Of a DNA stretch of 25,003 nt, positions 1 to 8,336 are shown in pieces. Under the pieces are notes generated by a model. The model saw nothing but the letters and a program-made list of their open reading frames with translations. It searched no databases and was not told the origin of the DNA. This stretch comes from Chrysochromulina parva. Taxonomy: Eukaryota; Haptophyta; Prymnesiales; Chrysochromulinaceae. The stretch is from contig PJAB01000507.1 of NCBI GenBank assembly GCA_002887195.1, positions 1 through 25,003 on the forward strand, written 5' to 3'. The stretch's first letter is position 1. Every line of letters begins with the position of its first letter. Made by a program: the position numbers and the translations under genes.

Positions 1-11
1 CGCCGCCCCCC

Positions 12-66
<55 letters not shown>

Positions 67-1410
67 TGGCGCAGATGCCGAAACTGGCGGCGAGGGGCGG
101 CCCCGCCCCGGCGGCGAGGCAGGTTTCGGAAGCCCAGCAGGCCACTCCTGCTCCATCTCCGCACGTTCGGCCTGAATCTGAAGCATCGAGGCACGAATCG
201 CACCCCCCATCTCCTCAAAGAGGTATCGCTGAGGTGATATCGCAGCCCGAGGTGTTCGCTCAGCCTCCATTTTAGGGCTTCGTTGAGGTGTTGGCACGAC
301 CTGAGGTGTTTGCGCAGCCTGGGCCGACGCTAGGCTCCGCTGTGTGTCAGCAGGTGGTGGCACTTTGCGCAGCCGGTTCAATGACTTGCCCACATGCCCC
401 TCCTGCTCCGCCAGGACCAGCAGCGCGTCGGTGCGCTCGACGCTCGCGCGCTCGCGTCGTGCCGTTCGCTGTCCGGAGGCTCGCGCCGTCCGAAAGCTCA
501 CGTCCCCCTCCACCTTGGCCAAGAGCGCCTCCAGTTGAGACCGGAAGGCTTCGTCCTCCGCCACCTTGGCCAAGAGCGCCTCCAGTCGAGGATCGTCCGC
601 CGTCGCTGCTGCCGGAGCTGCTGCCGGCGGTGCTCCAACAAAGGCAGATTGTGTGTCAGAAGGCGATGGTCCAGGCGGAGCATCCATCATCTGCTGCAGA
701 TGTTGCAGTTCCCACTGCTCCGCCTGTTCCAACGCCTGCTGCTCCAGCATCTGCTGCTGAAGTTGAATTTCCCTCTCGTGTTGCGCTTGCTGCTGTCGGA
801 GCATGAGCTGATGCCTCATTAGCGCTTCCTGCTGCTGCTGCTGCTGCTGCTGCTGGCGCAGTTGTTCCCACTGCTGCTGCTCCATCTGCTGGCGCAGCTC
901 CAGCTGGTGCTGTCGTTCCTGCTCCTGGAGCTCAAGCTGATACTGCCGTTCCTGCTCCTGGAGCTCAAGCTGATACTGCCGTTCCTGTATTTGGATCGCC
1001 AGTGGCTTGGGCGTGGGGTAATCCACGGAGCGCGTCGACTGCGTAAACTTGGATGTTGCGCTGCAGCTGTCGTGTCTCCCAGACCCCCAGATGGCATCCG
1101 CTCTTTTTTCCTTCGCCTGCTTGGCACGGTACGCATGAGCAGCGCGGAGACGTCGCATCTCATCCGGTGCGGTCTGCCCTGTCCGCAGCTCGATGGCTAG
1201 TGCGCGCGTCTCATTTGCATTTCTTGGCCGGCGCACCGGTGGTGGCGGAATATTCACTGACCACCTTCGGTGGGCTTCTGCGGCAGTACGAGGCGGCTGG
1301 TAAACCTGCACCTCACCACCGACTGATGAACGCAGGTAGACCTTCGCACTGACGAGTGGCGCACCGTGCGCACTCGGAACAACCTTCTGATCGACCCACC
1401 AGTCCACCAT
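1..1410 (-). CDS. Gln-rich coiled-coil protein, 5' part only (runs off left edge)
   Basis: I do not recognise the family. The minus-strand frame is open from an ATG at 1410-1408 to the window edge, about 470 codons. The start has a strong context (GTCGCCATGG) and follows an in-frame TAA near 1450, so it is the first possible Met. The N-terminal 100 or so residues are mixed and globular-looking (MVDWWVDQKVVPSAHGAPLV). Next come helical Gln/Glu-rich repeats with an 11-residue period (core QERQYQLELQE), a run of nine Gln, more coiled coil, two LEALLAKV units, and at the far end a poly-Ala tract. The 11-residue period fits a hendecad coiled coil, suggesting a structural or scaffold role; this is inference. 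The gene diverges from the one at 1641. The opposite-strand frames here are low-complexity shadows. The 3' end is missing, so the full length is unknown. Confidence 0.7.
12..66. repeat. GCC/GGC trinucleotide tract (poly-Ala codons)
   Basis: An almost uninterrupted run of GCC triplets. Read on the minus strand in the frame of the partial gene, it encodes poly-alanine. Such tracts slip easily, so its length may vary between strains and may be misassembled. Confidence 0.85.
915..987 (-). repeat. 33-bp tandem repeat inside coding sequence
   Basis: Two full identical copies (starting at 915 and 948) and the start of a third (981) of a 33-bp unit. Each encodes 11 residues of the coiled coil in the minus-strand gene. 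The unit is a multiple of three, so the frame is preserved. The lack of drift between copies indicates a recent duplication. Confidence 0.85.
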
Positions 1411-1640
1411 GGCGACTTCTACGAGTTTAGATCCTTTCGTTTCACCAAATTACTTGTTACACGGAGTGCGTAACAGTACACGGTGTCTCAGTCAGTCAGT
1501 CAGCCAGTTCCCCGTGTCAACAGTTGGCGCGGGGTCACCGCAGGACAACCGTGCGCTTGCGCCTGTGACGGACGGATGCATGCGGCTTCGCAAAAGAAGA
1601 CTTGTTCCATCTTTGGGTTGATGTTGATCCAGTCACACGA
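1411..1640. promoter_or_regulatory. Divergent intergenic region
   Basis: The 230 bp between two divergently read genes must hold both 5' leaders and probably a shared promoter. A short GTCA run (CAGTCAGTCAGTCAGCCAG near 1489) is visible. I see no clear TATA box. Confidence 0.4.
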
Positions 1641-4600
1641 ATGCACGAGTCGCGAACCCCAGAGAAGGCGGCTTCGAGGCCGACCATCATCTCACCCTTT
1701 ACCATCATGTTTCGCGGCACTGGACGCAGCCTCGCGGGGCTGGGCCTGTCGCAAAAGAAAGTCAGTGCCCGCGGTCCCAACGACGTGCCACTCGCTGCGT
1801 CTCGACCGATCATGTCGCGTGATCTCGAGGAGCCGACTCAGCTGGACCTGGAGGAGCAGCTGCCAGAGTCGCCTTCGCTGATCGACGAGGCTACGCGGCG
1901 CCTGGAGGAACGCATGTTGGTTGGCTACTATCGAGGCTACAAGAACGATCCCTTTGCGGCGAAGCCTGAGGCGAAGCCGGAGCTCGCGCCGCCGGCCTCG
2001 GCGGCTACTGTGTCCTCGACCACCCCCACTCCGACACGTCCCTCCATGACGGCATCAAGGATGGCCGCCACCAAGCTGCCACCGTCGCCGCTTCTCCTGC
2101 AACCGCCCGCCATGGTCTGCAGCGAGTCGCAGTCGCCTCGCGTGAGCTTCGGCCATCTGCCCCAGGGGGCGCGGGCGCCTCATCCCTTGGTTGAGTCGAG
2201 GGCAATAGCCGAGGCGACAGTCGCCGAGGCCAATACGCGCCGAGAGCGCAAGAGGGACGCGACGATCTCGCAGCTGGAGACGGCCTACTTCAACCGACTG
2301 GCAGGTCGTCTGGCTGACAGTGGCCACATGAGCCCCGAGCTGACTTCAAGGGTGGAGCACTCGAGTGCAGCACCGGCAGCAGCAGCAGCGATGCCGACCG
2401 AGGACGCGCACGGCGCGGCATCCACGGCGGCCGTAATGGCACACTTGAGACCCCGATTAGGCTCGCGTCCGAGTGCCAGCGCACGAGAGATAGACGTCGC
2501 CGAGATGGGCGCCGAGATGGGCGCCGAGATGGGCGCCGAGGTGGGCGCCGAGTTGGGCGCCGGCGGCGTTTCGCCTTCGCTTGGGGAGTCGTCGCCCATC
2601 TCGGCGCCCACCGAGCGGCGGCAGCATCCGCTCGTCTTTCGGCGCCGCCTCTCCCCAGTCGAAGCTCTCGATCAGTCGGCTCGGCGGCTCTCCGTCATCC
2701 CGGAGGGTATGGCCGAGGGGAGCACGCTGCTTGTGGCGCCATTAGTGCTCGACACGGCGCGTGCGGTCCCGCTGCCGGAGGGTCTAGCCGGGGAGAGTAT
2801 TTCGGATGGAGCGGCGCACTCGAAGCCATCGACGGCCGATATGGGCGACGGCGACGACCTATCCGAGGTTGCGGCGATCAGGGACGCCGTGGTGGGCGCT
2901 TGCATGCCGAGGGAGGTGGGTGATGGGCAGCTGGCGGAGGTTGCGGCGATTAGGGACGCCGTGGTGGGCGCTTGCTTGCCGAGGGAGGTTGCGGCGATCA
3001 AGGTGCAGTCGGTCTTTAGAGGGCGTGCCAGTCGCATGGAGCCGTGTGAGGCAGTGCTGGGGCAATCGCTCGCCTTCCGCATGAGGAAGGGCGAGTGGGA
3101 GTTTGAGTCCAGTATGGCCTTGGCTGCTCAGGAGGAGGAGGAGGAGGAGGCGGAGGAGGATGAGGAGGCGGTAGTCACGGACCGGAGAAGGGCAGCAGAC
3201 GACCTCACGGCACTTGCGCTCGCGTTGCACATGGATGCTACCGCAGGCGAGACCGCCCCCGCCGCCGTCGATGAGGACTGGGAGCCCGCCGCCATCGACG
3301 ACAAGCTCACGGAGGAAGCTTCCGAGAAGCTTCCGAGAAGCTTCCGAGTCGACGACGAGCCCACGGAGGAAGCTTCCGAGAAGCTTCCGAGTGGGGCCGG
3401 CCCAGTGGAAGCGCCCGTCGTCGCCAAGACGGGCGCCAAGCCGAAGTCGGCGGGGTGGCAGACTCTTCGGGAGTTGAGATGGCTTAGTTTACATGGGAAG
3501 TCGATCTACCAGTCCACTGACGCACCCATCGCGAAGGCGGCTGAGATGGCGTCGGCGGAGATGGCGGAGGCAGAACCCACTGCCGTCCCCAAGTTCGCCA
3601 TCGCGGACCCTCACTTCAACGAGGGCTTCCACCCAAACGTCCGCTGCGACTGCTCGGGCATGAACCCGATTGTGGGCATGCGCTACCACTTGCGCGGCCA
3701 GGACTATGACCTATGCCAGGCGGAGTATGACAAGCTGAGCGCCGCCGTACAGGCTGTGTACGAGGCGATCCCGCCGCCCGTCAGCGGGAAAGGCGGTATG
3801 CTCGAGCTGTACATCATCGGCGGCGGGCTCGGCCACGGCAGCGAAGCAGCCGAGGCGGCCGAGGCGGCCGAGGCGGCCGAGGCGGCCGAGGCGGCCGAGG
3901 CGGCCGAGGCGGCCGAGGCGGTCGAGGGGGTCGAGGGGGTCGAGGGGGTCGAGGCGGCCGAGGCGGCCGAGGCGGCCGAGGTGGCGGCCGCAGCGGCCGT
4001 CACAGCGGCCGAAGCAGCAGCCCGAGCGGAGGATGAGGCGTTCCAATCGGCGAACGAAGTGGCAATGCGACGCGCGACGACTCTCATGCTGGCCACGACG
4101 GCGCGCGCCAAGGCCACCCTTTCGGATGGTGTGGTAGCATATGCGGAGGGGGCGAGGGCGGAGGTTGAGGCCATTCGAGAGGCCTTGATGGGCCGGCGAG
4201 GGCAGTCACAGCTCTTTGCGTCACTAGCAGCCGAACAGAATCGCCAGGGTCTAGACGCGAACCGAGCGGGCGACTTTTCGCGCGCGCTCACCCACTTCAC
4301 CCAGGCCTTGGTGCTCCAGCCGCGGCGCGCTTGCTACGTCCTCTCGGCGGCCAACATGATGCTCAAGCGGACCCCGCCCTGGGCCGAACAGGCCATCGAA
4401 CTGTACATGCAGGCCAAGGCGCTCCCCCTGACGACGAAGCAGGCTGCCATGGCAGACACGAAGCTGGCCCTCGCCCTGAGCTACCTCGGCGATCAAGACG
4501 TCAAGATGCTCCAGCTCTTCCTGAATGAGGCGCTGGGGCAGCAGCTGGTCACGCCCGACGGTGTCTACGGGCCACGCACACGCCAGGCGGTGCTCGACTT

Positions 4601-4940
4601 CGAATCGCGCTTTGGCATGCCGCTGGGCGCTGACCTGACCGAGCAGTTGCGCACGGTGCGCTCACTGCTTTCAGCTCCGAAAGGCGCCGTCGCGGGTGGA
4701 CAAGCGGCGGGCGGTAGCGCCCTCGTGAGCGCTCAGGAGGGCGCTGGTCAGGCGATCCCTTATGTACTGGGCGGCATCGGGCTGCCCAGGACCAAGCATC
4801 GCACGTGCAGCCTCGACTTCAACGTCCTGGACCTCCTACAGTACGCCCAGTACGGCGCCATCCAGAGGGAGGATGTGTGGCAGCGGGAGGACGTCCACTC
4901 CCGCTGGACGAGGATGTGCGCTGGCTTTACGTGGGCTTGA
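1641..4940 (+). CDS. Large low-complexity protein with IQ motif, degenerate ZZ finger, TPR-like and peptidoglycan-binding-like regions
   Basis: The frame is open well upstream, but 1641 is the first in-frame ATG (1099 residues); 1707 is an alternative. Much of the protein is disordered Ala/Glu/Pro-rich sequence. Recognisable parts, in order: an IQ calmodulin-binding motif at 3003-3035 (VQSVFRGRASR, fitting [IV]QxxxRGxxxR); an acidic run at 3130-3170; a ZZ-like segment at 3630-3720 (HPNVRCDCSG ... DYDLC) that lacks several of the expected zinc cysteines; an EAA repeat at 3843-3990; a TPR-like helical segment around 4200-4480; and a PF01471-like fold at 4497-4640 (DGVYGPRTRQAVLDFE). In eukaryotes this last fold is not necessarily a cell-wall binder. 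Likely a scaffold responsive to Ca/calmodulin, which is inference. No signal peptide or membrane helix is visible. Confidence 0.75.
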   Translation: MHESRTPEKAASRPTIISPFTIMFRGTGRSLAGLGLSQKKVSARGPNDVPLAASRPIMSRDLEEPTQLDLEEQLPESPSLIDEATRRLEERMLVGYYRGYKNDPFAAKPEAKPELAPPASAATVSSTTPTPTRPSMTASRMAATKLPPSPLLLQPPAMVCSESQSPRVSFGHLPQGARAPHPLVESRAIAEATVAEANTRRERKRDATISQLETAYFNRLAGRLADSGHMSPELTSRVEHSSAAPAAAAAMPTEDAHGAASTAAVMAHLRPRLGSRPSASAREIDVAEMGAEMGAEMGAEVGAELGAGGVSPSLGESSPISAPTERRQHPLVFRRRLSPVEALDQSARRLSVIPEGMAEGSTLLVAPLVLDTARAVPLPEGLAGESISDGAAHSKPSTADMGDGDDLSEVAAIRDAVVGACMPREVGDGQLAEVAAIRDAVVGACLPREVAAIKVQSVFRGRASRMEPCEAVLGQSLAFRMRKGEWEFESSMALAAQEEEEEEAEEDEEAVVTDRRRAADDLTALALALHMDATAGETAPAAVDEDWEPAAIDDKLTEEASEKLPRSFRVDDEPTEEASEKLPSGAGPVEAPVVAKTGAKPKSAGWQTLRELRWLSLHGKSIYQSTDAPIAKAAEMASAEMAEAEPTAVPKFAIADPHFNEGFHPNVRCDCSGMNPIVGMRYHLRGQDYDLCQAEYDKLSAAVQAVYEAIPPPVSGKGGMLELYIIGGGLGHGSEAAEAAEAAEAAEAAEAAEAAEAAEAVEGVEGVEGVEAAEAAEAAEVAAAAAVTAAEAAARAEDEAFQSANEVAMRRATTLMLATTARAKATLSDGVVAYAEGARAEVEAIREALMGRRGQSQLFASLAAEQNRQGLDANRAGDFSRALTHFTQALVLQPRRACYVLSAANMMLKRTPPWAEQAIELYMQAKALPLTTKQAAMADTKLALALSYLGDQDVKMLQLFLNEALGQQLVTPDGVYGPRTRQAVLDFESRFGMPLGADLTEQLRTVRSLLSAPKGAVAGGQAAGGSALVSAQEGAGQAIPYVLGGIGLPRTKHRTCSLDFNVLDLLQYAQYGAIQREDVWQREDVHSRWTRMCAGFTWA
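2502..2561 (+). repeat. 12-bp tandem repeat coding (E-M/V/L-G-A)n
   Basis: Five units of GAGATGGGCGCC. The first three are identical and the last two differ by a single substitution each. They give an EMGA-type peptide repeat in the protein that starts at 1641. Confidence 0.85.
2865..2990 (+). repeat. 72-bp in-frame duplication
   Basis: The segment coding EVAAIRDAVVGAC.PREV occurs at 2865 and again at 2937 (offset 72 bp, 24 codons) with very few differences. A third, shorter echo (REVAAIKVQ) leads directly into the IQ motif, so the IQ region may have arisen next to this repeat. Confidence 0.8.
3843..3990 (+). repeat. 9-bp tandem array (GAGGCGGCC) with GTCGAGGGG variants
   Basis: About fifteen units of a 9-bp repeat coding EAA, interrupted by three VEG units. 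The product is a long Ala/Glu helix-former. The opposite strand reads as a meaningless GRL/RLG repeat. Confidence 0.85.
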
Positions 4941-5241
4941 GGGGCGCACGCTCGTGGGGAAGTGTCAATTGTGGGCTCTGGCAGAGGACAGAGGGATGCT
5001 CGGAGGGGGGAAGTGAGGTGTGAGCGGAGAGGAGAGGGGGCGCGATTTTTTCCCCTTCGAGCGTCGTGTACATTTGCCAACTTAGACGACAGCGTGCTGC
5101 GGGTGACATCAAGCCTACGTGAAGGTGATCGCGAAACACTTTATACCGGTAAGAAGCTTACGAACGCGCTGCGAACCACGGGAGCTGACCTTTTCGAAAC
5201 AAGTTCCGAAAAAAGAAACGCCGAAAAAGAGCTGAGCGCAC
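4941..5241. other. Intergenic: 3' end of preceding gene and promoter/5' leader of channel gene
   Basis: No credible gene. A polypurine stretch lies near 4980-5040 (AGGGGGGAAGTGAGG and similar). A weak TATA-like TTATA lies at 5141-5145, about 100 bp before the channel ATG, directly followed by a donor-like GGTAAG. An A-rich leader (GAAAAAAGAAACGCCG) precedes the start codon. Confidence 0.35.
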
Positions 5242-6942
5242 ATGGCGTCCGTGGCGGCGGCCAGACGCCCGCCTCCGAAAAAAGAAGTGGGCGTGAAAGT
5301 GCACGAAGCTGAAAAGCTCTTCCGCAAGTTTGATACCAATGGGAGCGGTGGGATTGGGAGGAGCGAGTTGCGCAAGGCACTCGTCACGATGTTCAACCCC
5401 AAGCTCGACTGCTGCGTCAAGATCAGCGACGCAATGCTCGACGAGTTCTTGTCCGGTAGGAAGGTGTTGAAGGTGGCCGAATTCTTGGATATTGTCACAC
5501 AAGTGACCCACGACACCCGGAAAATTGAAAGCTCCGTGCTCGGTGCGGGGAAGCAGCTGCCATTCCAGGAGGCGGTGCGCGACTTTTACAAGCACCCAGT
5601 GACCGTCCGGACGGTCGCGCTCATCATCATGGCAAACTTCGTGATCAATATTGTCGAGAAGGAGATTGATCCCGACGCCAATGACCTGCAATACCCGGGA
5701 TTTTGGTACGGGGCCGACACCTTCTTCAACATCATCTTCATCTTCGAGCTGTGGGCCAATGTGTGGGGGTATGGCGGGCCTGTCAAAGAGTGGATCACTG
5801 GTTGGAACATCTTCGATACCATGATTGTGGCGGTGGGCGTGGCGACGATGGCAAACGTTCTTGGGCCGCCGTTTGACAAGCTCAAGCTCATGCGCGCCTT
5901 CCGCGTCTTCCGCCTCTTCAAGCGCGTCAAGGAGCTCAACCAAATCATCGTGTCGATCCTCAAGTCGATCCCGGCCGTCTCGTACGCCTTCGTGGTGATG
6001 TTCATCTTCTTCGCCATCTACGCCATTCTCGCCGTCGAGCTCTTCCGCGGCTTTGGCGCGGGCGGCTACTACGAAACGTATGATGACGTGTCGGACGACA
6101 CGTTGGTCATCTCGAGCTTGACGAAGCGTGGATACATCTACGGGATGGAGTACTACGGCACCTTCTCGCGCGCCATGTACACGCTCTTCCAGGTGCAGTC
6201 GGGCGAGTCATGGTCGGAGGCGGTCGCGCGCCCGCTCATCTTTGGCCTCACCTCGACGGGCGGCGGCGAAAACCCCATCGTCCTCACGTACTTCTACTCC
6301 TTCCGGATCTTGATGAAGGTGGTGATGCTCAACGTGGTCGTGGCCGTGCTGCTCGACAGCTTCGGGGAAGGGGACGGCGAGGATGAGGATGACATGGTGG
6401 ACGATGTGGACGATGTGATCGACGAGCCGACCGCGCCGTCCGCGGCCGCAATGACCACCGCGCCGCCGCCAGCGCCGCCCGCGACGGCGCCCGTGGCCTC
6501 CACAGTGATCTCGGCCGAGGCGATGACGAAACTTGAGAAGCTGCTCGGCAAGGTCGACGAGCTCGGCTCGCTCGCAAAGATCTTCTCCGAGATGCAAGCC
6601 AGTGTCGGCCTGATGAAGAGGGAGGTGGCCCTCATGAAGACGAAACCGCCCATACATTCCCACATGATGCTCTACACTCGGAACCCCGAAGCCAGTCTCG
6701 ACACCTCCGAAGACATCCAAATTAGGCAAGACCAAGACCCCGAGGAGGCACCGAGCACGAGCGCCGTCAATGGGAGCGTGCATGGGAGCGTGCAGTATTC
6801 TCATCGTAGCAGCTTGAGCTCCCAGGACGACGCGCCAAGCGCGGCGCCGAGCGCACGCTTGGGCGTACGCAGCGCCCGTGCTTCTAAAGGAAGCAAGCAG
6901 GCAAGCGTGCGTCTACGCTCTCTTAGTGAAGTTCGAAGTTGA
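5242..6942 (+). CDS. Single-domain (6-TM) voltage-gated Ca2+/Na+ channel with N-terminal EF-hand
   Basis: 566 residues from an ATG. An EF-hand loop lies at residues 31-42 (DTNGSGGIGRSE, with Asp1, Asn3, Ser5 and Glu12). S1 is about 118-140, S2 157-176, S3 187-206. S4 is about 215-231 with charges every third residue (MRAFRVFRLFKRVKEL). S5 is about 235-265. The pore segment TLFQVQSGESWSEAV spans 314-328, with filter Glu322 before Ser-Trp, and S6 is about 346-372. An acidic Asp/Glu stretch, a Pro/Ala linker, a predicted coiled coil around 424-468 and a Ser-rich tail follow. One six-helix domain must assemble as a tetramer, as in bacterial NaV channels and the EukCat channels reported in algae; the coiled coil may do this. 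The filter Glu gives a four-Glu ring, compatible with Na+ or Ca2+ selectivity. It acts in the plasma or an internal membrane and is probably Ca-modulated through the EF-hand. It converges with the minus-strand block. Confidence 0.92.
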   Translation: MASVAAARRPPPKKEVGVKVHEAEKLFRKFDTNGSGGIGRSELRKALVTMFNPKLDCCVKISDAMLDEFLSGRKVLKVAEFLDIVTQVTHDTRKIESSVLGAGKQLPFQEAVRDFYKHPVTVRTVALIIMANFVINIVEKEIDPDANDLQYPGFWYGADTFFNIIFIFELWANVWGYGGPVKEWITGWNIFDTMIVAVGVATMANVLGPPFDKLKLMRAFRVFRLFKRVKELNQIIVSILKSIPAVSYAFVVMFIFFAIYAILAVELFRGFGAGGYYETYDDVSDDTLVISSLTKRGYIYGMEYYGTFSRAMYTLFQVQSGESWSEAVARPLIFGLTSTGGGENPIVLTYFYSFRILMKVVMLNVVVAVLLDSFGEGDGEDEDDMVDDVDDVIDEPTAPSAAAMTTAPPPAPPATAPVASTVISAEAMTKLEKLLGKVDELGSLAKIFSEMQASVGLMKREVALMKTKPPIHSHMMLYTRNPEASLDTSEDIQIRQDQDPEEAPSTSAVNGSVHGSVQYSHRSSLSSQDDAPSAAPSARLGVRSARASKGSKQASVRLRSLSEVRS

Positions 6943-7102
6943 GGGACCTTGTAGATGTACGTACGTGAGCCTTACTATGAGGACCGATGTAACGTAAGAT
7001 GAAGCGAAGAGCGGAAGCGCTGATGACGCTTGACGGTACCGTGTACTGCTGACTCCACGAAGACGCCGCTTGCATGCGATGCGGCGGTGGAGGAAACGCT
7101 CC

Positions 7103-8317
7103 TCACTCGCATTCGACCCTCCACCCGAGGTCCATCGGCATGTGATCGGGCACACCCAGGCGCGCGCGCACCCCAAACCGGCGCCCCCGCTGCCCCGCCC
7201 CGCACGCATGCCGGAGCGTCAAGCTCGCAGCAGGCGGCTCGAGCTCGGCACCGTCCTGGGCAATCCCCGCAGGAGACACGACCACACCCGAGAGCATCAA
7301 GGTGCCGCCGCCCCCAGCGAGCCCCACGTTCGCGACGCTCACACTCAGTGTCTCAACCGGAGCATCCTCGGCAGAGTCGCCACCAGCGCCGCGGCTGCCG
7401 CGGCTGCTGCTTCCTGCGCTGGCAGCGGCGCCCGCGCCCAAGGGTGTGACCCGCAGCCCGTGGTCACGGTGCAAGAGCTGCACCACCGCCGCGCCGCTGA
7501 GCACACGGAACCAGAGAGTGAGTGTCGTCGCTCCGCCCGCGGGCAATCGGACGGTCGTGCAAGCAGCGCCTGCGTCGGCCGCGCCGTCCGCAGCCGCGCC
7601 GCCGCACACGGCGCCGTCCCAGGCAGCGGTAGCGACGCCGTCGACGGCGACATCTGCCCACCCAGGAGCGGTGCCGCTGTCAAGCCCTATACGCACCTTG
7701 GGGGTGGGCACTGGGCAGCGCGCTGTCTCGAGCGCCACGTGGACGGTCGTGTGGCACTCTCCAACGGTAAAGTTGCAGATGCGTAGGCCCGTCGCACCCG
7801 CCTGTGTCTTCCAGTGCCACAAGCTCGATGGATCGGCGGTGCACTCACCGCAATGCGTCACCACGCTCGCCGACAGTCCGCCACGGAGTTGCTTGGCGGG
7901 GCTGCGACACTCCCCTCCGGTGTAGAGCTGTGTGAAGACCGTCGGCGGCCACGCACCGGCGGGCGCGCCCCACAAGGCGCTTGAGCCTCCATCGCCAGCG
8001 CCAGCAGCGGCTGCGGCGACGGCGGCGGCGGCGGAGGCGGCGGCGTCGGAGGCGGCGGCGGCGGCATCGGCGGCACCGGCGTCGACGGCAGCGTCGGAAG
8101 CGGTGAAGGCGGCAAGGAACTCTCCCGGACCGCTCCCTAATCGGGACGGCAGCAGAACTTCGAATCCATAATGGATCTGCACCTGCAACGTCTCGTCTGC
8201 TGGGTGGCTAGCGGTGAGAGGTTGGAATGCATGCATCGAGAAGTCTGCCTCGTACGGCATCCCTCGCCAGCGCAACGGCACCGCCTGCACCCGAGCACGC
8301 GAGATGACGAAGCTCAT
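7103..8317 (-). CDS. Unrecognised Cys- and Ala-rich protein, or C-terminal extension of the GT31 gene
   Basis: A 404-codon frame from ATG 8317 to TGA 7105-7103. The frame extends upstream into the GT31 intron but has no earlier ATG. I do not recognise it with confidence. The first part reads like a folded domain (MPYEADFSMHAF, LQVQIHYGFEVLL). Then come an Ala-rich linker (about 8000-8100), a Cys-containing region (CRSP, HCGEC, ICNFTVGEC) and beta-rich segments (TLTLWFRVLSGAAVVQLL, ETLSVSVANVGL). It starts only 19 nt after the GT31 stop codon, too close for an ordinary independent gene. A second small intron could join the two. Plant Fringe-related (DUF604) proteins also carry a long C-terminal region containing a WGFAV-type strand, which the HYGFEV stretch faintly resembles. 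Coding is likely; the boundaries are not. Confidence 0.55.
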   Translation of the reverse strand: MSFVISRARVQAVPLRWRGMPYEADFSMHAFQPLTASHPADETLQVQIHYGFEVLLPSRLGSGPGEFLAAFTASDAAVDAGAADAAAAASDAAASAAAAVAAAAAGAGDGGSSALWGAPAGAWPPTVFTQLYTGGECRSPAKQLRGGLSASVVTHCGECTADPSSLWHWKTQAGATGLRICNFTVGECHTTVHVALETARCPVPTPKVRIGLDSGTAPGWADVAVDGVATAAWDGAVCGGAAADGAADAGAACTTVRLPAGGATTLTLWFRVLSGAAVVQLLHRDHGLRVTPLGAGAAASAGSSSRGSRGAGGDSAEDAPVETLSVSVANVGLAGGGGTLMLSGVVVSPAGIAQDGAELEPPAASLTLRHACGAGQRGRRFGVRARLGVPDHMPMDLGWRVECE

Positions 8318-8336
8318 CAGAGGCCATCGATGGTCA

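Noticed and set aside
288..1200. Plus-strand Pro/Leu/Arg-rich frames in the first kilobase
   Set aside because: They overlap each other in several frames and mirror the CAG/CTC codons of the minus-strand coiled-coil gene.
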